From NCBI GenBank assembly GCA_019059635.1, contig JAGVRJ010000005.1:1426001-1490000 (forward strand): a stretch of DNA of 64,000 nucleotides, in the 5' to 3' direction. A model generated the notes under the pieces. That model made no database searches and had not been told where the DNA came from. It was given only the letters and a program-made list of their open reading frames with translations. Position 1 is the stretch's first letter, and each line of letters begins with the position of its first letter. This DNA comes from Proales similis (Eukaryota; Rotifera; Eurotatoria; Ploima; Proalidae). The translations under genes and the position numbers were made by a program. Shown piece after piece: positions 35,529 to 46,700 of the stretch.

Positions 35529-36388
35529 CTGTGAAGATTTCTGTTGAGTTGGCGAGGGACACGATGAGGACGAGGTCGAGTTAATTGTCGACGACGACGA
35601 AATGCGAACGCTGTTGTCCGAGCCCGTCTTGCCTGGCTTGTTGCGCAGTTGAACAGGATCGATCGAATCTTTGGATCTCTCTCGCTTCTCAATTGTCACT
35701 GCGTCTTTGTCGCTTCTCACCTTTTCGGCCACATTGGGAGTGGACAAGGCTCGGAATCTTTGAGCAATTTGATCGTCTGCACTCGAGTCATCGTCGTCGC
35801 CGTCGTTGTTCTGGCCAAGGCTGTTCAATGATGGCTGCGTTTCGTACACGCGGCTGCTTTTGTTTATCTTGTTTATGAGATTTGATATTGAGCTGGTGGT
35901 TTGTGGCGAGCTCTGCGAGTTAAAATGTGCCCTCGGCCTTCTTTCAGGTCGGTGTTGTACAGAGCCAGGCGCTGGCCTCAGTTCGCACTTTTGCTCATCG
36001 TTCAAATTCTGACTGTGAAAGTGGCCGGCCTTGCGTAATCTGGGCTCAGGCTGCTCTGCACTCGAACTTGACTCCGATTCGCTCCGAGCGGCGAATTTTG
36101 ATCTAAGTTTTGAAAAGCTGCCGCTGGCTTTGTTTATCGAGTTGGTTGAAAAGTTCTTTGACCGTTGTGAGACACTTGGTCCTGGCGGAATGAATCGATG
36201 CTCGCCAGCGCATTGTGTAGACGCCAACGAACGTGTAGAGGCGCTCATCAAATTGCCGTTCGAAGAGGCGTGATCAGAAATCACGAACGGATTGTTGCGC
36301 AAGCTTGACGCAGAAAGAGGCACTGGCATGTCGGCTTCGTCTTCACTTCTTATTGAGCAGCACTTTTTGGTTGACGACCAACGCAAAT
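35529..36388 (-). CDS. Ser/Arg-rich coding exon, partner unknown (possibly coronin 5' exon)
   Basis: Open exon bounded by an acceptor-like TCTGATTAG at its 5' side and a strong GTAAGA donor at 35528. The first in-frame ATG is at 36329 (MPVPLSASSLRNNPF). The encoded stretch is rich in Ser, Asn, Arg and Gln (for example SSPQTTSSISNLINKINKSS), low complexity and probably disordered. It has no domain I recognise. It ends in phase 0, so it could be joined to the coronin exon whose ATG directly follows a splice acceptor at 33093. That would add about 270 residues to coronin. It could equally be part of an unrecognised gene. I found no other downstream exon. Confidence 0.45.
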
Positions 36389-37582
36389 CTAATCAGAAAT
36401 TTCTACCGAGAATTAGCTAAAACTTGAAAGATTTAAGGCTGCTCGGAGGAATAGGAGGAAAAGTTGCCAATTTCAAGCCCCCGAATGTTCGCACGGGCAT
36501 GCCAATTAGGCGCCTGTTCGACCGGGTCGACCTCCTTGAATGGCGCATTGAAATTGGCGTTCACCACACGATGATGTAGACGATCTTGTTTGCGATAATA
36601 TGATACCAGCGACCACCTAGACCACCTACTTAACAAACAGATCAACACTAATCTCGCTCGTTCACTGGGCCGCTCTTTTACTATATTATCATTGTCATCA
36701 ATCTAACTGGCTTGTCTTTTTATCGTATCTATGGGCTCGTGTCTGCCGGCGTTTCGAAGGTTAAAACTTCAATATGATTAACAGTGCGCAAATATTTGTT
36801 GAACGGCTTAGATTAACCAACTTTGCACACAATGCGTTCACTCTTCTCTACAAATATACAAATCTTTCATGGTCACTCGTTGCACACACTCGGCGACCAA
36901 TCGATTGCCCGATCCTCTGCCCACCCCATCCTGAAATCTTAAATCGACGCCAAGCGCAGTCAAACTTGTTGCTGTTAATTTCGTTTCCTTTAAATTAGCG
37001 ATGCTAACAAGCAAAACGCGAGCTGAACTAAAATAAGCGCGCATGCTCAAGTTAGTATACGCAAGAATGAGCCGGTGAGAAGCATTTACTTTCTATTTTT
37101 AACAAACCAAACGCTTGACTAGTTGTCTTTTGGGATAAATATGCCAGCAATTCAAAAAGTCAAATAGTGAGAAATTCGTTCAGATGAATGGTGGGCAAAG
37201 GATAGATAGTCATTGACGAATTGACTAGTTGTCGTTGTCTACAAGACGCCCCCTTCAGTCTTAAACAAACATAGTGAAAACTAAATTGAACTCTTGACTA
37301 CTGAAGCGACCCAGAGATAGGGACGCGATGATTGAATGGAGCAGGTTTAGGTCAGAGACCACGTATCAAAGTTAAATATGATCGACTCGGGCTGCAGCAG
37401 CAGCGCATATCTCTCCTTGGCGATCTCTTGTTCGTGCATACGTGTGTGCATACGTCATATGACCCAAAAAATGAACCCGGTTTAATACATTTAAAATATT
37501 GCTCCAAGTCCCTCAATGAGCTAAAGAAGCCCTTTTTTGCCAATCTGCCGACTTGAAGGAGAAACAGAAAATATTCCGAACC
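36389..37582. other. Intergenic region before the calmodulin array
   Basis: About 1.2 kb. A minus-strand open frame (36433-36615) reads like possible protein but lacks a usable donor and ATG. Otherwise nothing supported. Confidence 0.35.
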
Positions 37583-38602
37583 ATGGTGAGTAGTAATTAA
37601 TGGCTAATGACCGGTTCAAGAAAAAGTCAAATGAGGTATGAGAGAGTGAATTGATGAAAAGTCGAATAAACATGTAATAGAGAAGGGCAAGCGCTGGATA
37701 GTTTGAGTGAGAACACGAAGATTAAAGATGGAAGGGAAAAGACAAGTCCCCTTCGGCTCAATCGAGTCTAAAAGCGATTTGAGAACGTTTTTGAGACTCT
37801 GTCTATGATGCGATACTAAAGAAGAGAGCTCATGATAAATTGTTTTATTTAATTTCTAGGCCCATTATTATAGCGAAGAGGAGCTCGCTGAATATCGAGA
37901 GGCGTTTGCAATTTTCGATCGCGACGGTAATGGACAAATAAGCAAGAATGAGATTGCCGACGTCCTAAATATTATCGGACGCAAACCGACGCAATCCGAG
38001 ATTCAACGTATGGTAACTAAACTAGTCGAAAAAGTTTTTCTCCATTTATATTTTATTTATATTAAATTGATTGACTTAAATCCATCTATTTTTGTCGCTT
38101 GGCCTATTTTTGACTTGATATTGATTACAATAATCTCCACCTTCTCTCTCTCTGTCTTTTTAATTTCATCATCTTTCATCGTAGTGGTGGTGGTCGTTGT
38201 CGTTTATATTTAATTTATTTTTTTTTTGCTCCAAGATGGACGAAGCCGACACGGACGAGAATGGCTACATTGATTTCGACGAGTTTTTAATAATTGCCTC
38301 TCGACAATTATCGGGCAAAGAGAGCGATGAGCAGCTTCGACAAGCGTTCGCCATATTTGACAAAGACGGCAGTGGATCGATTAGCCACTCGGAGCTCAAG
38401 AAAGTCATGCTTGATTTAAATCAGGATCTTGACGATCAAGAAATAGACCAAATGATTCAAGAAGCCGATCTCAGTGGCGATGGACGCATTTGCTTTGAGG
38501 GTAGCACTCCATTTTTAACATAGCCTTCAACGTTCTTCGCTATTTCAAGTATATTCCAATTTAAATCGAAAAGAATTTTGCAAAGTGATGCGGACAAATT
38601 GA
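37583..38602 (+). CDS. Calmodulin-family gene 1 of array
   Basis: Four-EF-hand calcium sensor of exactly calmodulin length (149 residues). Exons: 37583-37585 (ATG alone), 37860-38012, 38236-38500, 38574-38602. The intron directly after the initiator Met and the phase-1 intron inside the last Glu-Glu are positions shared across this array. Loops DRDGNGQISKNE, DTDENGYIDFDE, DKDGSGSISHSE and DLSGDGRICFEE all keep the 1,3,5 acidic and 12 Glu positions, so all four should bind calcium. It is much diverged from canonical calmodulin (start AHYYSEEELAEYREAF, end EFCKVMRTN), so I do not call it CALM. Its first two introns (274 and 223 nt) are the longest in the array. Confidence 0.9.
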
Positions 38603-39285
38603 CGTCCTTGGAACCGAATTGACTAAACCAACTCGACTAGAGTGACATCTATTAAAGGGAGCGATCATTTTACTCTGCTTTTCAATAAACACTTGACGAT
38701 AAATAAGAGTGGCTGTTGCGAGTTTAGAGTCTAAAAAAAGGGCCTTTGTCGGCTTATGACACATGTGAGGCCAAACTAAATAATGGCCTCATCGTGCGGA
38801 ATGGTGATCAAGACATTTCGAAGGCATAATTTTTAGTCCCCGGGGGATGCAGTCGCTGGCTGGTTGACTGGCCTTGGCGACGGTCCCCTATCACCAACAA
38901 TTCAAAATTAGCAATCGCTGCGCCTGGCATGTTATTGAAATGAAAAAAAAACGTCGTTCGCAAGAGTCTGAATTAGACAAACAGATACGGTTAATTTGAA
39001 GGAATAATAAACGTAATTATGGTTGCGTGAGTGTCTGAGAGACAGAGAAAGAGTGGAAAAGGTCGGATTCCGCCTCGTTGGAATTTAAGCAGGAAGCCTG
39101 TTTTTGAGCAGCTAGTGTGACGCTGTTGATTTAACATAGCTGTTGGGTTCAGCAACTGGATAAGATTGATTTAAATAGAAAAAGCAGGCGACAAAATCGA
39201 TTTTTCATTTGACTGGCTAGACAATTAGCTCTTTCTAAATAACCTTAACTGCTACAAAAAAATCCCAAATGTTTACAACTTAACA
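38603..39285. other. Intergenic spacer, calmodulin genes 1-2
   Basis: About 680 bases, no coding signal. It separates two array members. Confidence 0.5.
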
Positions 39286-39994
39286 ATGGTATAAGACCCA
39301 ATAAATTCTAAAAATATTCACCTTTTCATTAAATCAAACATTGACTCATAATTTGAAGGCAACTAAACCTACTCTAAATCAAGAAGAAGTGGAGGAGTAC
39401 AGGCAAGCGTTTGTGCTGTTCGATCGCGATCAAAATGGAACCATCAGTAAAGAAGAGCTGTGGATGACTATCAGGGCATTGGGCATGAGTCCAGACCAAA
39501 CACAGCTCGAATCAATGGTATCGCTTGAATAACTTCATTGGACTTTTGTTTTTTTTTCAAGTTTCTTTTTATTTCTTGAAATTCGGACATAAATCAAAAG
39601 ATGAACCGCATCGACTATGACGGAAATGGAACCATTAGCTTTGGAGAATTCCTCGACATCATGACGCATTACAATCAGGGTCTGGCTCTTACGGATGCGG
39701 GCGAGGATGAAGATGAAATGAGGAAAGTGTTTGACGTATTCGATCGGGACAATGACGGACGAATAACGCGCGAAGAGCTCGCCCAGACCATGCGCGAATT
39801 AGACCCGAGCATATCGAAAAAGGAAATAGATGACATGATGCGCGAGGCTGATTTAAATGGTGATGGAATAGTCACTTTTGAAGGTCTGTGGTGCTTCATT
39901 GATGTCATTCATTTAAATTCGAATTTCTTTTCTCTTTTCTTAATTAGAATTCAGCACCATAATTAAGCAGGCGAAAAAAGGCAAACAACAATAA
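39286..39994 (+). CDS. Calmodulin-family gene 2 of array
   Basis: Four-EF-hand protein of 163 residues. Exons: 39286-39288 (ATG alone), 39359-39517, 39601-39883, 39948-39994. The loops DRDQNGTISKEE, DYDGNGTISFGE, DRDNDGRITREE and DLNGDGIVTFEE look fully calcium-competent. It is longer than calmodulin because of an inserted LALTDAGEDEDE-type linker between the lobes and a Lys/Gln tail (KQAKKGKQQ). It has the same Met-intron and phase-1 last intron as its neighbours. A calcium sensor with changed target choice is inferred. Confidence 0.9.
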
Positions 39995-40368
39995 TAATAG
40001 TAATTACGAAAAAGCAGAATCTCAGATTGAAGGCGGAAGAGGACATCTCTCAACACCTCGTTTTTTCCTGCTCCACGTTGGATGAACCAGTCTAATTAGA
40101 TTAATATAAATCTCACAAAACTAACACGAGTCTCATCATCATCATCATCATCATCTTTTTACCCTGGTAAAAGCCTGTCGCCTAGGAACCTTTCGTTTTC
40201 TTTTTCTCTCTCTAGACGTCCAAATTATATGAATATTTTCGATGAGATAAAACAGCTCACCTGCTGCCGTCAATGCCTCATCATTAATTTTAGTTTTTTT
40301 TTCGTTTCAGTTTTTTCTTAATAAAATTCGAATCTGAGCCATTCAGACTGCTTTTATTTTGCATTAGA
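39995..40368. other. Intergenic spacer, calmodulin genes 2-3
   Basis: About 370 bases with a (TCA)n trinucleotide run at 40133-40155 and a T-rich tract ending GCATTAG just before the gene 3 ATG. Confidence 0.5.
40133..40155. repeat. (TCA)n microsatellite
   Basis: Seven to eight perfect TCA units, non-coding. Confidence 0.85.
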
Positions 40369-40963
40369 ATGAGCGAGCCGCAAAACCTAAGCGAGAAACA
40401 AATCGAAGAACTGAAAATGGCCTTTGACGTGTTCGACAAGGACAGCAGTGGGTCGATTTCACGCTCGGAGCTCAAGACTGCAATGAAGTCGATCGGATTC
40501 GAACCCTCTGACAAACAGCTCGATTCGATCGTAAATTGAGTTTCTAACTCTTATTTAAGAAGCGCGATCTTGGGCAGATTCAATAAATATTAAACTTGAA
40601 AGATAAACCAGGTCGATTTGGATCATAACGGAACAATAAGTTTTTCCGAGTTTGTCACCATTATGTCTCACGCGAACGACACCAACCCAGACGACGATCT
40701 GAAGAAGGTGTTCAGTGTGTTCGACAGAGACGGAGACGGTTACATTACTCCTGGAGAGTTGAAAATCGCCATGGCCAATTTGGACGAGAACCTGAGCGAT
40801 GAGGACATTGAAAATATGATGAAAGAGGCGGATTCAAATGGCGACGGCCTTGTTAACTATGAAGGTAAGCCGGACTCATCTTGAACTGCTTTTAATGTAT
40901 GGCGCCAATCATGAGCTTGTTCAAACATTAGAGTTCTTAAAAATGATCCAGGGACGCGAGTGA
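40369..40963 (+). CDS. Calmodulin-family gene 3 of array
   Basis: Four-EF-hand protein of 148 residues. Exons: 40369-40530, 40612-40864, 40932-40963. The loops DKDSSGSISRSE, DLDHNGTISFSE, DRDGDGYITPGE and DSNGDGLVNYEE are intact. There is no separate ATG exon here: the coding sequence starts MSEPQNLSEKQIEELK, and the ATG follows a pyrimidine-rich tract plus GCATTAG by one base. The Met-intron may therefore have become an upstream non-coding intron or a trans-splice site. The central intron and the phase-1 final intron are retained. The central helix is shorter than in calmodulin. Confidence 0.9.
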
Positions 40964-41371
40964 GACATTTTAAATACGAGCAAATGATTGAATATTTCCT
41001 AGCCAAACCCAGTCTTTAGTTGCCTGCTCTTCACAATTTTGCTCTTCACACACACATCGCTTTCTCCTTGATTGCTTCTTCTCATTCCCATTCAAGCAGT
41101 TAGAATTTTAATAAAGATACCGATACGCTCGATTTACTTGTTTTGCTTGTTTGTTTGTTTCTTTATTCGGCATAGGAAGGCTTACTCGCCATAAATTATC
41201 ATAATTCAGTCAGCTCGGACCACGTAGATCGGGATGGACTTGAAGCGATAAAAAAATAGAGAAAAACTAGGTTAAACCGTCCTTTTTAAATGGGCTTTGA
41301 CCCGCTCGGTATGGAGCTGCGCCACTCGACGCTCGTTGGTTTTTTTGTGCCCGGGTGAATATCTTCTAACT
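40964..41371. other. Intergenic spacer, calmodulin genes 3-4
   Basis: About 410 bases, T-rich in the middle, nothing coding recognised. Confidence 0.5.
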
Positions 41372-42499
41372 ATGGACTCAAGCGGTTTGAGAGCAAGAGG
41401 CACTCGAGCGAAGATAAATTCCTTAAACAGAACCGATGACGATCTTACAATCGACCAGTTTGACGAGCTTTTTGAGACATTTCTGCTGCTCGACAAAGAT
41501 TACAACGGCGCTATAAGCAGACGCGAGATAAAGGTTATATTTCAGTCGATCGGAATGAATGTGACCGATGCAGAGATCAAGGACATGATTGAAGAAGCGA
41601 GCACAGATGGCCACCAGAAAATCGACTTTCCCGAGTTTCTCTCCTTTTTGGTTAGAAAAGTCGGCTGCACAGATAATCAGAGGCGCATTAAAGCAATATT
41701 CAATTCGTTCAGCCATGATGGAAATGCAATATCGCCCGAATGTCTAATGGCCGAATTAGCCGCAGTTGGCGAGAATTACGGCAAAGAAGAGCTGCGAGAA
41801 CTAATTTACAAGAGTCTTGGTCGCTACGAAATCCGACTTCAAGGTAAGCCATGCTAAAATTAGAAGAGATCATCGCAGCGTTGTGTAAATGGGTTTCAAT
41901 CAGATTTTAGAGATTTAATCGCTTCGGATTTTATTGGAATTAACGATGGAAAATCAGGCGGAAACAAGCGCGACAGAGCCGATGGGAACGTGTTAGGCTA
42001 CTTGGTGTCGGGCGATACGTCGGCTAATCCGATGAACGATGAAGATGATGATGCTGATCAAGATGCTGATGGTTTAATTAATCAGGACCTTATACTCGAG
42101 ACAATCATTCAGCGCAGCCATCGACCCACAGGCACAAGATTTGGCGATGTTTCAGTGTTGCATAACCATGGGATAGAGCAAGAGTATGAAATTTCGAAGG
42201 TTATCATCAATCCGCCTGCGTCGGAAACCCACTCTGCTGAGACCGAAGACAGTTTACATCGGAGTGGGAGTGATGAGTTAGATACGATTGTTAGAAAAGG
42301 TGAGCAGCACACGCTTAATATCGCTGATCTCGGTCGAGTGCAAGCGCATGAGGATGATGTTGACGATGAAGAGGGTCCAATGAGAGAAGAAAAACTCGAC
42401 ATAATTGTGACTACAGATAAAGAGACCATAAAGCGAAACGATCCGCCGCCCAACAATCGAATCGGCTCCATACTTTCTCGCCTTTTGTTTAGAAAGTGA
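41372..42499 (+). CDS. Degenerate EF-hand protein with acidic C-terminal extension (gene 4 of array)
   Basis: Two exons (41372-41843, 41904-42499), 355 residues. Residues about 25-165 are a decayed calmodulin fold. EF1 keeps a canonical loop (DKDYNGAISRRE). EF2 (STDGHQKIDFPE) has lost the first Asp. EF3 (SHDGNAISPE) is shortened, and EF4 is gone. The intron falls in the same place, just after the fourth-hand region, as the phase-1 last intron of its neighbours. The usual short C-terminal exon is replaced by about 200 residues of acidic, low-complexity sequence (DDDADQDADG, EDDVDDEEGPMREE) ending in a basic LSRLLFRK. Calcium binding is likely weak or limited to one site. I know no family with this layout. 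Confidence 0.8.
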
Positions 42500-42706
42500 T
42501 TTCAATCTCGTTTGTTCATCATTTAGTTATTGACTTTTGAGAATATAAATAAAACCATCGCTCTCACTCTGTCTATTTCGAATTAAGACAATGATTTTAA
42601 ACGTTTCAATTCCTCCCACTCAGCTGTCAAATTAAGCCGAGCGTGATATTTGAATTGCTCGACGCGAGTGTGTAGGCAACAAGTCAGACAGACAAGCAGG
42701 CAAGAG

Positions 42707-42714
42707 TATAAAAG
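42707..42714 (+). promoter_or_regulatory. TATA box of calmodulin-family gene 5
   Basis: TATAAAAG, 53 bases before the ATG, a good core-promoter spacing if transcription starts about 30 bases downstream. Confidence 0.6.
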
Positions 42715-42766
42715 CAATTTGGATTGCCAATTCGACAAGCTTCAAAAAGGCAGTGAATCAATCAAG

Positions 42767-43329
42767 ATGGTAAGTTCTTCAATCTGAAATGTAGTCGGTC
42801 TTCAAGCGGTTAATTTTCGATTTAAATCAGAGCGGAGAAAATCGATCAAAACAGTACCAGGCCGTTTTCGAACTGTTCGACAAGAATCAAGACGGCTTCA
42901 TTTCAAAGAGCGAAATCGGCCAGGTCTTTGAATCTTTTGGCCACAATTTTAGCTCCGAGCAACTGGAAAGAGTCGTTCAAAACATGGATCGTGATCTGAA
43001 CGGTCTACTTGACTTTGAAGAGTTCGTCTCAATATTAGAGAATCAAACAAGCGAGAAAGACGAAGAAGAAGAGCTGCGAGAGGCGTTCAAGATGTTTGAC
43101 AAGAACGGAGATGGACGCATCTCGAACGGAGAGCTACAGCAAACACTCGAGCTGCTCGGTGAAAATATGAATGAGAGTGAATTAAGGGAAATAATTTGTT
43201 TTCTTGACCTCGACGGAGACGGCCATCTAAGTTTCCAAGGTAAGGCTTCGATTCCAGCCTCTCCATTTGTTCTTAAATTTAAAAAAATGTTTTCTTTCAG
43301 AGTTCAAGAATTTTCTCAAATCATACTAA
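42767..43329 (+). CDS. Calmodulin-family gene 5 of array
   Basis: Four-EF-hand protein of 146 residues. Exons: 42767-42769 (ATG alone), 42831-43239, 43301-43329. The loops DKNQDGFISKSE, DRDLNGLLDFEE, DKNGDGRISNGE and DLDGDGHLSFQE are near-canonical. The Met-intron and final phase-1 intron are kept. The central intron found in genes 1, 2, 3, 6 and 7 is absent, so it was lost here. The ending EFKNFLKSY lacks the calmodulin MMTAK end. Confidence 0.9.
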
Positions 43330-43728
43330 AACACTCGCGGCCGACTCTCAATTTTCGTTTCTTTTTCGAAATGTTTTAAAATTGTTTTTGCTTTCCTATG
43401 CCACTTTTATTCTCTGTTTCACTTTTTTTCTTCTCGTTTTTGTTTCTTCAAAGCGACCATTTTCTGTCAGGCTGCTTTTCGACAATAAATTTTGTTCAAA
43501 TACGCATAAAGCTCTCGAGTTGGATTTTAATGAAAACTGATTATTCCGAAGGTGGCAAAGGCAGTGGCAGCGGTGGTCCTCGAATGAAATAATTTCTTGT
43601 TTTCTAAGAATAAATAAACTTTCGGGGCTTTAAACTCAGCGTTCAAGTCGAATGAAGAGAAGTGGAAAGGAGTTGAAAGTTGGAGGAGGAGAGGGCTGAG
43701 CTAGCGTAGAGCTATTCTCTACTTATAA

Positions 43729-43735
43729 TATAAAA
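43729..43735 (+). promoter_or_regulatory. TATA box of calmodulin-family gene 6
   Basis: TATAAAA, 65 bases upstream of the ATG of the most calmodulin-like gene. Confidence 0.55.
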
Positions 43736-43799
43736 TGGGAGTCTGATCGCTCGCGACAATCCAGCCACCAAGCAGCAGCGTAAAAATTGCACAGAAGAA

Positions 43800-44456
43800 A
43801 TGGTAGGCGGTCGGCTCTAATGAGCACAGCATGCAAAAAGTCTCTTTCTAATTATAACTGTCTAATTGAGTAAAGACTGACACCCTCTCACCGGAGCAAA
43901 TATCTGAATTCAAAGAAGCGTTCTCTTTGTTTGATCGAGATGGCGACGGTTCGATCACGACCCGAGAGCTAGGCACTGTGATGCGCTCGCTTGGTCAAAA
44001 TCCGACTGAAGCTGAACTTCAAGACATGGTTCGAATACGCTTTGACATTTTTCAGACTTTTCTATGGCATTTTTTGACAACTTTTTTAATTCAAGATTAA
44101 TGAGGTCGACGCGGACGGAAGTGGAACCATAGATTTCCCAGAATTTCTGACCATGATGTCCAGGAAGATGTCCAGCACTGACACTGACGAAGAGCTTAAA
44201 GAAGCCTTCAGAGTGTTCGACAGAGACGGAAATGGTTTTATCACGGCAGCCGAACTCAAGCATGTAATGATCAATTTGGGCGAGAAACTCACCGATGAAG
44301 AAGTAGATGAAATGATTCGAGAAGCCGATTTGGACGGTGACGGCCAAGTAAACTTTGAAGGTAGACCCACAAATCGATCAGCTTTCTATATCGCTTTTCT
44401 AACAACATTTCCCCTCCTCTTACATAGAGTTTGTGAGTATGATGAAATCGGGCTGA
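43800..44456 (+). CDS. CALM: Calmodulin (gene 6 of array, closest to canonical)
   Basis: Calmodulin-length protein (149 residues). Exons: 43800-43802 (ATG alone), 43876-44028, 44096-44360, 44428-44456. Long stretches are identical or nearly so to animal calmodulin: [50 protein letters not shown], and [19 protein letters not shown]. The loops [36 protein letters not shown] and [12 protein letters not shown] are complete. Differences are concentrated at the N-terminus, the central linker ([13 protein letters not shown]) and the C-terminal SMMKSG in place of QMMTAK. Lys115 of calmodulin (within LGEKLT) is present. It is plausibly an authentic calmodulin. Since animal calmodulin is normally almost invariant, the main copy may lie elsewhere in the genome. 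Confidence 0.92.
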
Positions 44457-44703
44457 GTGCTTCTTGGTGTTATTTCGAAATTCTAAATAAAATTTGTGAT
44501 CGAACTAGCAATTTTTGCCAAGAGAAACTTTTCAACCTCAAAATTGGATCTGAAAGGGCTCGAGCTATTTTCCACTTTTGTCATCAAATCGACCTCGAGC
44601 TGACTAGAGGATCATGCATGACCGATATGCATCATTTAAAAGGACATAATTTTCTTGCAGACTCTGCTCAGCTGAAAATAAGAAAACTTTCGAGTTGCTC
44701 GGC

Positions 44704-44711
44704 TATTTAAA
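44704..44711 (+). promoter_or_regulatory. TATA-like box of calmodulin-family gene 7
   Basis: TATTTAAA, 51 bases upstream of the ATG. Similar spacing to the boxes of genes 5 and 6. Confidence 0.4.
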
Positions 44712-44754
44712 TTTGCAAAAATCGTCTGAATTTGTCAACAAGAGCTGATTTAGA

Positions 44755-45384
44755 ATGGTAGGCTTTAGGATATGACAATTCGAGGCGATCCATGCTCATA
44801 TGTTCTTGCGTTCAGGCTTATTCTGTTCTGACCGCAGAGGCGATCGCCGAACTCAATCAGATTTTTTCCGCATTCGACATGGACGGGGACGGTAAAGTTT
44901 CAATTAGTGAGCTAGGCTCTGCCTTTCGAATGGCCAATCGGGAAGCAACTGAAGAAGAACTTAAGCTGTTTGTAAGTTGTGTAAACTACCGACAACTAAA
45001 ATTGAGCCCGAATACTCAAATGGCTTGATTGAGGTGGAAATGCTCGACACCGATGGTAATGGATCATTTGATTTCGCCGAGTTCTTGGCATTGAGCGTGC
45101 AGAAAATGTCCAACGGTCCAACTCATCAAGACATAAGAGCCTTATTCAGAGCCATGGACGTCAATCAAGACAGATACATCGATCAGCATGAACTCAGACG
45201 AGTCGCTTCGATCCTGGGCATTTCTATGAGTAAAAAGGAAATTGACGAGCTCTTATTGGCCGTCGACAAGGACAAAGATGGAAAGATAAATTATGAGGGT
45301 ATGCCAGTTTTGGCAGACACATCAGCATTGTCCGTAGTTTAATCGCAATTTTATTTAGAATTTTTCGATCTCATGCGAGATTAA
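44755..45384 (+). CDS. Calmodulin-family gene 7 of array
   Basis: Four-EF-hand protein of 149 residues. Exons: 44755-44757 (ATG alone), 44816-44971, 45034-45298, 45359-45384. The loops are DMDGDGKVSISE, DTDGNGSFDFAE, DVNQDRYIDQHE and DKDKDGKINYEE. The third has Arg for the conserved Gly at position 6, which should impair folding or calcium binding there. The same three intron positions occur as in genes 1, 2 and 6. The ending is EFFDLMRD. It lies only about 300 bases after gene 6. Confidence 0.9.
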
Positions 45385-46700
45385 TTGGAGAAAAGCAACG
45401 CCAGTTGCGAGTTGAGGCGTTTAAGCCACCTGAAGGTAAGCCGTAGAATAGAAATTAGATAAAACATGTGAAACAGAATTTTTTTTCCAAATAAACTACG
45501 AGCCTGAAATAGTTTGTGTCCGACTCATTTAATCGAGTGAATGAATTTTGATTACATAACTCTGAAATATAAGCATAAAGTGGGCGAGAGAACCCCTCTA
45601 CGGAGAGAAATGTTGAACTGTTGAATGCGACCATTCGCTCCGAGTGGCTTGATCACGTTCATTTAATTAAAAGTTTAAATAGCGCTGAAAGTAAATGGCT
45701 CTAGCCGCGTGCCATCGTGTCTTGTTAATTCGATATGGTCGTGCGACGAGGCTATGGTGGTCAATAGCTAAACGCTTCGAATCTACGTCTAGCATAAAAA
45801 ACGGCGAATGCGATCAAAATCACACGAAATGTACGCGTTTAATTGACGAACGGAAACGGATGTATTAGAGGAATAAAGCAAATAAATGAATATTTCACGC
45901 TCAGCGCGCCGCATTCGCCCAGCTACTCGTCTAGAAATAAAGGCCTATCGGCGAACATATTCGTTTAATTGATCATCACCTGATTCGATCGACTTGAAGG
46001 AAATGCGAGCGTGAGGTTTAGAACCCAGTCTGAAGCATAGAAATCAACAAAGAGAAGAAAAATATAAAATAGAACCAAAAGGCAATTGCCAGAATTCATT
46101 CTACTCAATGACAGCTCGAGTCAAGCAGCGATCAATGGCAAAAACAACACACGTATTGTGCGTCACTCACTCGATTCACTTTTCAAACTGCCAGTCATTG
46201 TCGCCTAGCCCCGAGCTTGACTCGTACTAAACGAACGGAAGTGCATTAACAACGGCGGCCGCCATCGCCTGCAATCCATCCATATGAAAAAAAGAAAAAC
46301 CAAAACACCTCCTCGAACTGATGCCTAAAGCGATCGAAAGCACTTGCGTTTAATAGAGAGACAAAGAGAGAATCTGATTTAGAAGGCGTTTTAATGAAAA
46401 GAAATTTTTGCACTGATCTGTTTCCTTTTAGCCAACTTCCGTCTGCTGCTGACGTCTGTCCACTTGTCTAACATGCTTGTGGATTGTGCAGGTTTTATTT
46501 CAATTCACAAAAAACGCCGAAAAATAGAAAAGAGAGTGCTCGTAGAGATAAAGCTTTCGGTGCCTGGATTGCTCGCATGCTCGTCGATAAAATGATTTTG
46601 AATACGAGTCAAATAGAATCGAAGAAAAAAGGAGCTTAGCGGACATTTCAACAAAAACGATGAGAGTCAAATGAACGAGAGAAGAAGCTTGAATAAGCGG
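45385..46700. other. Intergenic region, calmodulin array to NK2 gene
   Basis: About 1.3 kb, convergent between gene 7 (+) and the NK2 homeobox (-). No coding or RNA feature recognised. Confidence 0.45.

Noticed and set aside
36433-36648. Minus-strand open frame upstream of the Ser-rich exon
   Set aside because: It starts at GTG, ends before any usable GT donor in phase and has no recognisable domain. It may be 5' UTR.
40490-40505. GATTCGAACCC-like tRNA T-loop
   Set aside because: Part of the calmodulin gene 3 coding sequence (GFEPSD); no tRNA structure around it.
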